This document shows, piece after piece, positions 27,440 through 35,473 of a stretch of DNA of 64,000 nucleotides; positions within the stretch are counted from its first letter, which is position 1, and the number at the start of each line of letters is the position of its first letter. This stretch comes from Pseudanabaena sp. Salubria-1. GTDB taxonomy: Bacteria; Cyanobacteriota; Cyanobacteriia; Pseudanabaenales; Pseudanabaenaceae. The position numbers and the translations under genes were made by a program. Location: the NCBI GenBank assembly GCA_023336205.1, contig JALQCR010000011.1, positions 111,416 through 175,415 of the forward strand, written 5' to 3'. The notes beneath the pieces are model-generated. The model saw nothing but the letters and a program-made list of their open reading frames with translations, made no database searches and was not told where the DNA came from.

Positions 27440-27641
27440 GACTAGGTGGAATGACTATTTTCGCTATATTTTAAGCTCCACCTTTATTTAGTTACTTTTA
27501 TACCAAAGCACAAAATGGCTACGCCATTTTGTGCATTTAAAACCCTTATAGGGTTTGGTTTTTAATTCACAGAAGTGTTGCCACACTTTTGTGAATTGGT
27601 ATTATCTATATACTTGCTGCTTTTTGAATTTGAAACTGCTG
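27440..27641. mobile_element. right-end remnant of an ISNCY-like element, split by palindromic repeat copy E
   Basis: The segments 27440-27500 and 27603-27641 match the right terminal 80 bp of the complete ISNCY-like element (26115-26210), with several substitutions. The 102-bp palindromic repeat interrupts this match cleanly. Thus the repeat inserted into the remnant. Confidence 0.8.
27501..27602 (+). repeat. palindromic dispersed repeat, long form (copy E, 102 bp)
   Basis: Exact 102 bp between TA dinucleotides at 27499-27500 and 27603-27604. Lies inside the ISNCY-like remnant. Confidence 0.9.
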
Positions 27642-27682
27642 TCAGTTTTTTTGTCAGTTTTTGTCAGTTTTTGTCAGTTTTC
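27640..27682 (+). repeat. tandem TTTTTGTCAG decamers upstream of tpsA
   Basis: Four GTCAGTTTTT-type units start at 27641, 27653, 27663 and 27673, so most are 10 bp apart, one helical turn. They lie about 120 bp before the start codon of tpsA and could be phased binding sites. Confidence 0.5.
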
Positions 27683-27799
27683 AGGAAATAGACTGACAAT
27701 AATTTTTCTTATTTTGCTGTTTAAATTACGTTTGTAGCTTTGGGCGCTTTCCCACAACTACTCTTACCACTTGTATCAGTCAATTCAGGGTTGTATGTC

Positions 27800-30700
27800 A
27801 TGCCGATCGCAAACGTAAAACAGTCTTTAAGATTTCTTCTCGCTACTAGCATTCTTGCGTCGGCGAATGCTGCCTATGCTCAGAGCATCGTTCCTGCTAG
27901 AGATGGACTAAATACATCGGTTAACAAAATCGGCAACCAATACAACATCTCGGGTGGCACTCAGGCTGGGGCAAACCTATTTTATAGCTTGCAGAAACTG
28001 GGCTTATCAACTGGTGAAATTGCCAATTTTTTTAGTAGTCCTAGAGTTCAGAATATTTTGACTCGCGTCACGGGTGGTGAGGCTTCGCTGATTAATGGCT
28101 TAATTCAGGTAACGGGTGGTAACTCTAACCTATATATCCTGAATCCTGCGGGGATTGTATTTGGTGCGACTGCAAGTTTGAATGTACCTGCGAATTTTTC
28201 GGCAACTACAGCGACAGGGATACAGGTGGGCAATGGTTGGTTTGGGCTGAATAGTAGCGTAGATGAGATTCGCTCTCTCAATGGTAATATTAACGGCTTT
28301 GCCTTTACGAGTACTTTGCCAAGCTTGGGTACAAGTCCTTCAGGGGTAATTTTAAATCAGGGCGATCTCAGAACTAATGTGGGGCAGAGTGTTACTTTGG
28401 TTGGTGGCATAGTCGTGAATACTGGCACGATCGCCACGCCTTCGGGGAACATCACGATCGCCGCGACTCCTGACAATAAGTTCATCAAAATTACCAATGA
28501 GGGTAATGTCCTGAGTCTTGAGTTGCCCATTAGTGCTCGCCAAGCATTAGGTAATGCACCAGTTTTACGCGGTGTGGATTTACCGAGTTTATTGACGGGT
28601 AAGACGGTAGGAACGGCTTTTGTTGCTGGTAATTTGGATGTGGCGGGTGCTAATGGTGGCAATGTCCAAGTTTTGGGAACTAATGTTAATTTGTCTGGTG
28701 CAAATATCAATGCGTCTGGTTTTAATGGCGGCGGGACGGTATTGATTGGTGGCGATTATCAGGGTACTGGCACTACGCCTAAATCTCTATTTACATCCAT
28801 TGACGCGAATACCAAGATTCATGCTGATGCGTTGCTGAATGGTAATGGCGGTAAGGTGATTGTCTGGTCGGATGGGACTACGGCGTTTGATGGCACGATT
28901 ACGGCGAAGGCTGGCTCTCTAAGCGGTAATGGCGGCTTGGTAGAGACTTCGGGTAAATCTAATCTTGTGGTTGGTAATAGCGCAAAAGTAAATACTTCGG
29001 CTTTAAATGGGACAAAGGGTACTTGGTTGCTCGATCCGACCAGTATTACGGTGGTAGCAAGTGACGGTACTGATGCTTCGGTTGCGGCGGCGAATCTCAA
29101 TGCAGGGGATAGCACCATCAATAGCTCTACGGTTGTGTCGGCGCTGAATGGTACGAATGTGAATCTGGTGGCGACTAATGTGATTACGGTTAATGCGGCG
29201 ATTGATGCTAGTAGCAATGCCAATGCGGGTAATTTGACATTGACTGCGCCGACAACTAATCTCAATGCGCCTATTACGCTGAAAGGTGCGAGTACTCTCT
29301 CAGGCACGGCGAAAACGGTGAATGTTGGTGCTAGTGGCACGGTACAGAATGGGGTAGATGCTTCGGCGGCACGCGGGACGGTGAATCTGGCGGCGACAAC
29401 CTATACGTTAACTGCTACGGTTGCGATTAATAAAAACTTGACTGTAAATGGGGCGGGAGCCGCTAATACGACAGTTAGCGGCAATAATGCCGTGCAGGTT
29501 GTAAGCATTGGTGGTTTTAATTTTAACAGGACTGTCAATATTAATGGTTTGACTGTTGCCAAGGGAAAAAGTACCAATGGCGGCGGTGTACTTGTAAATC
29601 AAGGCGCAACCCTAAACCTTGCCAACAGCACCTTCTCGAATAATTCCGCTGGCTTCGGCGGCGGCGGCGCTATTTCCAATTTAGGAACGATAAATATCAC
29701 CAACAGCACCTTCTCGAATAATTCCGCTAGCTTCGGCGGCGCTATTTCCAATAGAGGAACGATAAATATCACCAACAGCACCTTCTCGAATAATTCCGCT
29801 AGCTTCGGCGGCGCTATTTCCAATAAAGCAACGACAAATATCACCAACAGCACCTTCTCGAATAATTCCTCTCGCAGTAACGGCGGCGCTATTGAGAATA
29901 TTAGTGATAAGACGATAAATATCACCAACAGCACCTTCTCGAATAATTCCTCTGGAGATAAAGGCGGCGCTATTTTCAAGAGTAATATTGGAACGATAAA
30001 TATCACCAACAGCATATTGGTAGGTAACAACGCCAAAACTAGTGGTAGCGAAGAAGTTAGTGGAAACATCACATCAAATGGCTATAACCTAGTCGGGGTA
30101 AATGGCAATGCAGGTGGCTTCCAGACTATTGCTACCGATCGAGTTTTAGCTGGTGAGGTTAGCACAGCAATTACCGCACTGGGCGACTATGGCGGCGCGA
30201 CTCAAACCTTTGCCCTCGTACCCAACAGCCCCGCCATTGATGCAGGTAATAATGCCAGCACCCCAGCAACCGATCAGCGCGGTTTGGCAAGGATCGTAAA
30301 TGGGACGATCGACATCGGCTCATTTGAATCGCGAGGATTTACCTTTACCACCACAGGCACACCTCAAAGCACCACAGTCAACCGAGCATTTAGCACTCCC
30401 TTAGCAGTCACAGTCAGCAGTATAGACAATACTCCCGTAAATGGCGGCACAATTACCTTTACTGCCCCCAGTAGCGCTGCCACTGCTGCCTTCTCTGGTT
30501 TGCTTACCACCACCGTTGCGATCATAAATGGTGTTGCCACAGCCCCTACACTCACAGCCAACACGAAAGCTGGCAATTACACAGTAACAGCAACAGCAAC
30601 AGGAGCAGCAACACCCGCCAACTTCACTCTCACCAATAATCCTGATGTAGCCGCCAGTATCACTGCTACAAGCGGCACATCTCAAAGTACCCGTGTCAAC

Positions 30701-33019
30701 ACTAACTTTGCAAATCAATTACAAGTATTAGTCAGAGATCAATTCGGTAATTTAGTTCCGAACAGCATAGTAACATTTACATCCCCCAGTACTGGTGCTT
30801 CAACTGCCACGACAACCACTGCAACCACCGATGCAAATGGTGTAGCTCAGGTATCAGTGAGAGCAAATACTATATCTGGATCATTTGTCACCACTGGTAC
30901 ATCAGGAGCAGCGACACCCGCCAACTTCACTCTCACCAATAATCCTGATGTAGCCGCCAGTATCACTGCTACAAGCGGCACATCTCAAAGTACCCGTGTC
31001 AACACTAACTTTGCAAATCAATTACAAGTATTAGTCAGAGATCAATTCGGTAATTTAGTTCCGAACAGCATAGTAACATTTACATCCCCCAGTACTGGTG
31101 CTTCAACTGCCACGACAACCACATCTGCAACCACCGATGCAAATGGTGTAGCTCAGGTATCAGTCAGAGCAAATACTATATCTGGAACATTTGTCACCAC
31201 TGGTACATCAGGAGAAGCAACACCCGCCAACTTCACTCTCACCAATAATCCTGATGTAGCCGCCAGTATCACTGCTACAAGCGGCACATCTCAAAGTACC
31301 CGTGTCAACACTAACTTTGCAAATCAATTACAAGTATTAGTCAGAGATCAATTCGGTAATTTAGTTCCGAACAGCATAGTAACATTTACATCCCCCAGTA
31401 CTGGTGCTTCAACTGCCACGACAACCACTGCAACCACCGATGCAAATGGTGTAGCTCAGGTATCAGTGAGAGCAAATACTATATCTGGATCATTTGTCAC
31501 CACTGGTACATCAGGAGCAGCGACACCCGCCAACTTCACTCTCACCAATAATCCTGATGTAGCCGCCAGTATCACTGCTACAAGCGGCACATCTCAAAGT
31601 ACCCGTGTCAACACTAACTTTGCAAATCAATTACAAGTATTAGTCAGAGATCAATTCGGTAATTTAGTTCCGAACAGCATAGTAACATTTACATCCCCCA
31701 GTACTGGTGCTTCAACTGCCACGACAACCACATCTGCAACCACCGATGCAAATGGTGTAGCTCAGGTATCAGTGAGAGCAAATACTATATCTGGAACATT
31801 TGTCACCACTGGTACATCAGGAGAAGCGACACCCGCCAACTTCACTCTCACCAATAATCCTGATGTAGCCGCCAGTATCACTGCTACAAGCGGCACATCT
31901 CAAAGTACCCGTGTCAACACTAACTTTGCAAATCAATTACAAGTATTAGTCAGAGATCAATTCGGTAATTTAGTTCCGAACAGCATAGTAACATTTACAT
32001 CCCCCAGTACTGGTGCTTCAACTGCCACGACAACCACATCTGCAACCACCGATGCAAATGGTGTAGCTCAGGTATCAGTCAGAGCAAATACTATATCTGG
32101 AACATTTGTCACCACTGGTACATCAGGAGAAGCAACACCCGCCAACTTCACTCTCACCAATAATCCTGATGTAGCCGCCAGTATCACTGCTACAAGCGGC
32201 ACATCTCAAAGTACCCGTGTCAACACTAACTTTGCAAATCAATTACAAGTATTAGTCAGAGATCAATTCGGTAATTTAGTTCCGAACAGCATAGTAACAT
32301 TTACATCCCCCAGTACTGGTGCTTCAACTGCCACGACAACCACTGCAACCACCGATGCAAATGGTGTAGCTCAGGTATCAGTGAGAGCAAATACTATATC
32401 TGGATCATTTGTCACCACTGGTACATCAGGAGCAGCGACACCCGCCAACTTCACTCTCACCAATAATCCTGATGTAGCCGCCAGTATCACTGCTACAAGC
32501 GGCACATCTCAAAGTACCCGTGTCAACACTAACTTTGCAAATCAATTACAAGTATTAGTCAGAGATCAATTCGGTAATTTAGTTCCGAACAGCATAGTAA
32601 CATTTACATCCCCCAGTACTGGTGCTTCAACTGCCACGACAACCACATCTGCAACCACCGATGCAAATGGTGTAGCTCAGGTATCAGTGAGAGCAAATAC
32701 TATATCTGGAACATTTGTCACCACTGGTACATCAGGAGAAGCGACACCCGCCAACTTCACTCTCACCAATAATCCTGATGTTCCTGCGAGTAACACTAGT
32801 TTCACTCTCACCAATAATCCTGATGTTCCTGTGAGTACCACTGCCACAAGCGGCACAGCCCTAAGTAACGTTGTCAACCAAGCATTTAAGGGAGCAAATA
32901 ATAGCGTTGGCAGTCAGGCGACAAAAACTTTAAAAGATGGAGCCGAAAGCGTTGACAGTCAGGCGACAAAAACTTTAAAAGATGAAGCCGAAGAGGAGAA
33001 AAATTTACAATTTGAGTAA
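27800..33019 (+). CDS. TpsA-type filamentous-haemagglutinin-like exoprotein with Ig-like repeats
   Basis: This is a two-partner secretion exoprotein. ATG at 27800 is preferred; the preceding TTG frame to 27740 has no leader character. A signal peptide (about 1-28, ending AYAQ) is followed by the TPS secretion domain (about 30-270, with NPAGIVFG). Next is a right-handed beta-helix with seven degenerate FSNNS repeats (bases 29622-30020) and a choice-of-anchor type segment. Then seven near-identical Ig-like (Big_1/invasin-like) units of 101-102 aa fill bases 30621-32753. The short C-terminal tail is acidic and helical, with SQATKTLKD repeated. Predicted role: surface adhesin or cohesion factor, exported by the TpsB partner downstream. 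Confidence 0.88.
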   Translation: MPIANVKQSLRFLLATSILASANAAYAQSIVPARDGLNTSVNKIGNQYNISGGTQAGANLFYSLQKLGLSTGEIANFFSSPRVQNILTRVTGGEASLINGLIQVTGGNSNLYILNPAGIVFGATASLNVPANFSATTATGIQVGNGWFGLNSSVDEIRSLNGNINGFAFTSTLPSLGTSPSGVILNQGDLRTNVGQSVTLVGGIVVNTGTIATPSGNITIAATPDNKFIKITNEGNVLSLELPISARQALGNAPVLRGVDLPSLLTGKTVGTAFVAGNLDVAGANGGNVQVLGTNVNLSGANINASGFNGGGTVLIGGDYQGTGTTPKSLFTSIDANTKIHADALLNGNGGKVIVWSDGTTAFDGTITAKAGSLSGNGGLVETSGKSNLVVGNSAKVNTSALNGTKGTWLLDPTSITVVASDGTDASVAAANLNAGDSTINSSTVVSALNGTNVNLVATNVITVNAAIDASSNANAGNLTLTAPTTNLNAPITLKGASTLSGTAKTVNVGASGTVQNGVDASAARGTVNLAATTYTLTATVAINKNLTVNGAGAANTTVSGNNAVQVVSIGGFNFNRTVNINGLTVAKGKSTNGGGVLVNQGATLNLANSTFSNNSAGFGGGGAISNLGTINITNSTFSNNSASFGGAISNRGTINITNSTFSNNSASFGGAISNKATTNITNSTFSNNSSRSNGGAIENISDKTINITNSTFSNNSSGDKGGAIFKSNIGTINITNSILVGNNAKTSGSEEVSGNITSNGYNLVGVNGNAGGFQTIATDRVLAGEVSTAITALGDYGGATQTFALVPNSPAIDAGNNASTPATDQRGLARIVNGTIDIGSFESRGFTFTTTGTPQSTTVNRAFSTPLAVTVSSIDNTPVNGGTITFTAPSSAATAAFSGLLTTTVAIINGVATAPTLTANTKAGNYTVTATATGAATPANFTLTNNPDVAASITATSGTSQSTRVNTNFANQLQVLVRDQFGNLVPNSIVTFTSPSTGASTATTTTATTDANGVAQVSVRANTISGSFVTTGTSGAATPANFTLTNNPDVAASITATSGTSQSTRVNTNFANQLQVLVRDQFGNLVPNSIVTFTSPSTGASTATTTTSATTDANGVAQVSVRANTISGTFVTTGTSGEATPANFTLTNNPDVAASITATSGTSQSTRVNTNFANQLQVLVRDQFGNLVPNSIVTFTSPSTGASTATTTTATTDANGVAQVSVRANTISGSFVTTGTSGAATPANFTLTNNPDVAASITATSGTSQSTRVNTNFANQLQVLVRDQFGNLVPNSIVTFTSPSTGASTATTTTSATTDANGVAQVSVRANTISGTFVTTGTSGEATPANFTLTNNPDVAASITATSGTSQSTRVNTNFANQLQVLVRDQFGNLVPNSIVTFTSPSTGASTATTTTSATTDANGVAQVSVRANTISGTFVTTGTSGEATPANFTLTNNPDVAASITATSGTSQSTRVNTNFANQLQVLVRDQFGNLVPNSIVTFTSPSTGASTATTTTATTDANGVAQVSVRANTISGSFVTTGTSGAATPANFTLTNNPDVAASITATSGTSQSTRVNTNFANQLQVLVRDQFGNLVPNSIVTFTSPSTGASTATTTTSATTDANGVAQVSVRANTISGTFVTTGTSGEATPANFTLTNNPDVPASNTSFTLTNNPDVPVSTTATSGTALSNVVNQAFKGANNSVGSQATKTLKDGAESVDSQATKTLKDEAEEEKNLQFE
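30621..32753 (+). repeat. tandem array of seven 303/306-bp Ig-like coding units
   Basis: Unit lengths are 303, 306, 303, 306, 306, 303, 306. Type A lacks, and type B has, one extra codon (TTTTATT versus TTTTSATT), with linked SGSF/GA versus SGTF/GE differences. Two synonymous B variants can be told apart (TCAGTC/GCAACA and TCAGTG/GCGACA). The order is A-B1-A-B2-B1-A-B2, so the 915-bp block of units 2-4 is repeated by units 5-7. Confidence 0.95.
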
Positions 33020-33089
33020 AGTTCTGAAAAGAAACTAAATCAACCGTCATAAAACATTGAAAAACCCAACACCTGTTTGACTGCGCCCT

Positions 33090-33425
33090 TTCATTCTTGA
33101 AATGTTTTCTAAGAAAACATTTCAAGAATTGTTTAGATCCCCCTCAATCCCCCTTAAAAAGGGGGGAGAATTTAAATTCTCCCCCCTTTTTAAGCTACCG
33201 TGTACACACAAGTCATAAAACCCAATCAAGTCAACAATTAATCGCCCCCTAGCCCCCAATTCTGGGGGAACAAGAAAATAAAATTCTTTCAAAGTCCCCC
33301 AGAATTGGGGGATTTAGGGGGCTCAGATCAATCGAAACGTAGACAGTTAGACTTGTGTGTTCACCGTAGCTTTTTAAGGGGGGCTGGGGGGGGATCTAGA
33401 CAATTCTTGAAATGTTTTCTAATAC
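33090..33425. repeat. composite inverted repeat between tpsA and tpsB
   Basis: Left arm about 33108-33210 and right arm about 33342-33424 share an inverted sequence beginning with AGAAAACATTTCAAGAATTG. The left arm also contains a CCCCCTTTTTAAGG-type hairpin that is missing from the right arm. The middle (about 33240-33322) holds CCCCCTAGCCCCCAATTC and its complement. The whole unit looks like a decayed nested MITE of the C-rich cyanobacterial repeat class. It fills most of the 429-bp gap, so tpsB probably does not depend on read-through alone. Confidence 0.6.
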
Positions 33426-33448
33426 AGTCAAAACAACAACCAAACATT

Positions 33449-35080
33449 GTGATAAATCAGATTAAACAACAAACTTTGCTATTAGGATTCGCGATCGCCT
33501 CAAGCTATCTTTTAACTAATCAGCCTACCTATGCTGTCCCGATTCCCCAACCTAAATCAGAAAGCACTCAAATCGCTCAAACCATTATTATCAATCGAGT
33601 TCAACTAATTGACAACACAGTTCTCACACCCAAAGAACTCGCTCCCATCCTGCAACCGCTTCAAGGCAAAGCCATCAACCTAGAGCAAGTCAAAACTGCC
33701 GCCGAAGCAATCACGCAACTCTATATCAGCAAAGGCTACATTACATCCCAAGCCAAATTCGACGCGCAAGATCCGCAAAGTGTGATGAATGGCGTTGCCC
33801 AGATTAGAGCCGTTGAAGGCGAAATCGAACGAGTTGATATTATAGGAACCACCCAAACCAATCCCGACTATGTGCGATCGCGTGTAAATCTAGGAATTAC
33901 CAAACCCTTTAAAGGAAATCTTATCGAAGACCAACTGCGCCTCTTACGCACCGATCCCATCTTTCGTAATGTTACAGCTAGCCTCAAACCCGGAGCTTCA
34001 GCAGGTAAAAGCTTGCTAGTCGTCCAAGTGGAAGAAGCAAATCAATTAGGCGGTTCGGTTAGCTTTGACAATTACTCACCCGTTTCGGTTGGCTCCGAGC
34101 GCAAGGGCGCAAATCTAAGCTATCGAAACCTTACGGGAAATGGTGATCTGCTAGCTGCTTCCTATTATCGAAGTACCACAGGTGGTTCCAATCTTTACGA
34201 TTTTAGTTACAGCTTTCCCATCAATCCGATGAATGGGACGATCGCCATACGCTATAGCCCTAGTAACTATCGCATTACCGATACCGCCTTTGCTGACTTA
34301 AATATTAAAGGCGCAAATAGTCTCTACGACATCGTTTACCGCCAACCCTTAATCCGCAGTTCTCGCGAAGAATTTGCCCTGTCCTTTGGTTTTAATTATC
34401 AAACTGGACAAACTTTTTTGTTTGAAAACCTTGCCACTCCCTTTGGGTTTGGCCCCGATGCCAATGGTGTCAGCACAACTAGCATATTTCGTTTTGGGCA
34501 AGACTATACCCTCCGTGATCCCGATGGTACTTGGGCTTTGCGATCGCAGTTCAATCTTGGTACAGGACTCTTTGGAGCAACCTTTGTCACCACACCCAAT
34601 GCTGGCTTCTTTAGCTGGCTCGGACAATTGCAACGGGTGCATATACTCGGCTCTGACGCGCTCCTAATTGCCTCCCTCGATTCCCAACTGTCGGCAAATC
34701 CATTACTACCATCACAACAATTTAGCATCGGCGGTGGACAATCCCTACGCGGGTTTCGGCAAAGTGCGCTATCAGGTGATAATGGGATTCGTTTGAGTTT
34801 GGAAACACGTCTAACAGCTATGCGGGATCAAAATACCAAGCGATCGCTTTTGCAAATAGCTCCATTTATCGATCTCGGTGCGATCTGGAATCATGGCGAT
34901 AATCCTACTCCATCACCACCGCAAAACTTCCTTGCCGCAGCAGGATTAAGCGTTATCACCGAGATAATTGAACGCCTGATTTTGCGAATTGATTTCGCGA
35001 TTCCCTTCGTGAATTTACAAGGTCGCGGTAATAATCTCCAAGATACCTCCATTTATTTCAGCACCAATTATTCTTTCTAA
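33449..35080 (+). CDS. TpsB-type outer-membrane transporter (ShlB/FhaC family)
   Basis: TpsB transporters translocate their TpsA partner across the outer membrane. The long frame begins inside the composite repeat at 33305, but a GTG at 33449 gives a proper N-terminus: a hydrophobic signal (about LLLGFAIASSYLL) that ends at PTYA. POTRA domains follow (about 40-190: LTPKELAPILQPL..., AVEGEIERVDIIG), then a beta-barrel (about 200-540) ending in aromatic NYSF. It lies about 430 bp after tpsA with the same orientation, as is usual for such pairs. Confidence 0.85.
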   Translation: MINQIKQQTLLLGFAIASSYLLTNQPTYAVPIPQPKSESTQIAQTIIINRVQLIDNTVLTPKELAPILQPLQGKAINLEQVKTAAEAITQLYISKGYITSQAKFDAQDPQSVMNGVAQIRAVEGEIERVDIIGTTQTNPDYVRSRVNLGITKPFKGNLIEDQLRLLRTDPIFRNVTASLKPGASAGKSLLVVQVEEANQLGGSVSFDNYSPVSVGSERKGANLSYRNLTGNGDLLAASYYRSTTGGSNLYDFSYSFPINPMNGTIAIRYSPSNYRITDTAFADLNIKGANSLYDIVYRQPLIRSSREEFALSFGFNYQTGQTFLFENLATPFGFGPDANGVSTTSIFRFGQDYTLRDPDGTWALRSQFNLGTGLFGATFVTTPNAGFFSWLGQLQRVHILGSDALLIASLDSQLSANPLLPSQQFSIGGGQSLRGFRQSALSGDNGIRLSLETRLTAMRDQNTKRSLLQIAPFIDLGAIWNHGDNPTPSPPQNFLAAAGLSVITEIIERLILRIDFAIPFVNLQGRGNNLQDTSIYFSTNYSF

Positions 35081-35094
35081 GCTAAGTGCATATA

Positions 35095-35218
35095 ATCAGC
35101 GTTCCCAGTGCCATCCGAAAACTCTTGGCTGGCGATCCTTCTCCTGCACTGAATTGCTCTGCATATTCATTCTCAAAACTTTCTCATGGGATTAGTTCTG
35201 CTAACTTTACCCATTGAT
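35095..35218 (-). repeat. second copy of the IS5-family remnant, 124 bp
   Basis: Direct repeat of 27316-27439, with few substitutions. It carries the same in-frame TGA (IP*ESF), so the copies arose from one dead remnant. It ends the tps locus. The 393-bp gap 35081-35473 otherwise holds only AT-rich sequence and the terminator at 35433-35463. Confidence 0.85.
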
Positions 35219-35432
35219 TCTCTCCTGATAGTTTCCCATTAAATAGAAGATAGAAGTTCTCAAATCATAGTTGTCCTTTGGCGGAACGTCGGTACATAAA
35301 ATTTTATTGCTACAAGGCTTTTTCTTGTTTTTATGCTTTTTCCTTGCATTTTATCAGTTTTTATTATCCTTGAAAACCATTAATATCAACTATTTCTGCC
35401 TTTCTCAGCAAGCCCTAACTATGCTTTCTGTT

Positions 35433-35463
35433 ATTTATGGCGCAGCCTTACTGCGCCATAAAA
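35433..35463 (-). terminator. terminator of the polyferredoxin-cNMP gene
   Basis: Perfect stem TTATGGCGCAG and complement with a short loop, just beyond the stop of the minus-strand gene. Confidence 0.65.
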
Positions 35464-35473
35464 CATTGCTTCT

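Noticed and set aside
28357..30072. Long minus-strand frames opposite tpsA
   Set aside because: They are caused by the repeated, low-complexity codons of tpsA and have no start sites or family motifs.
30621..32753. CRISPR-like regular repeats
   Set aside because: Repeats are 303/306 bp, coding and contiguous with no spacers.
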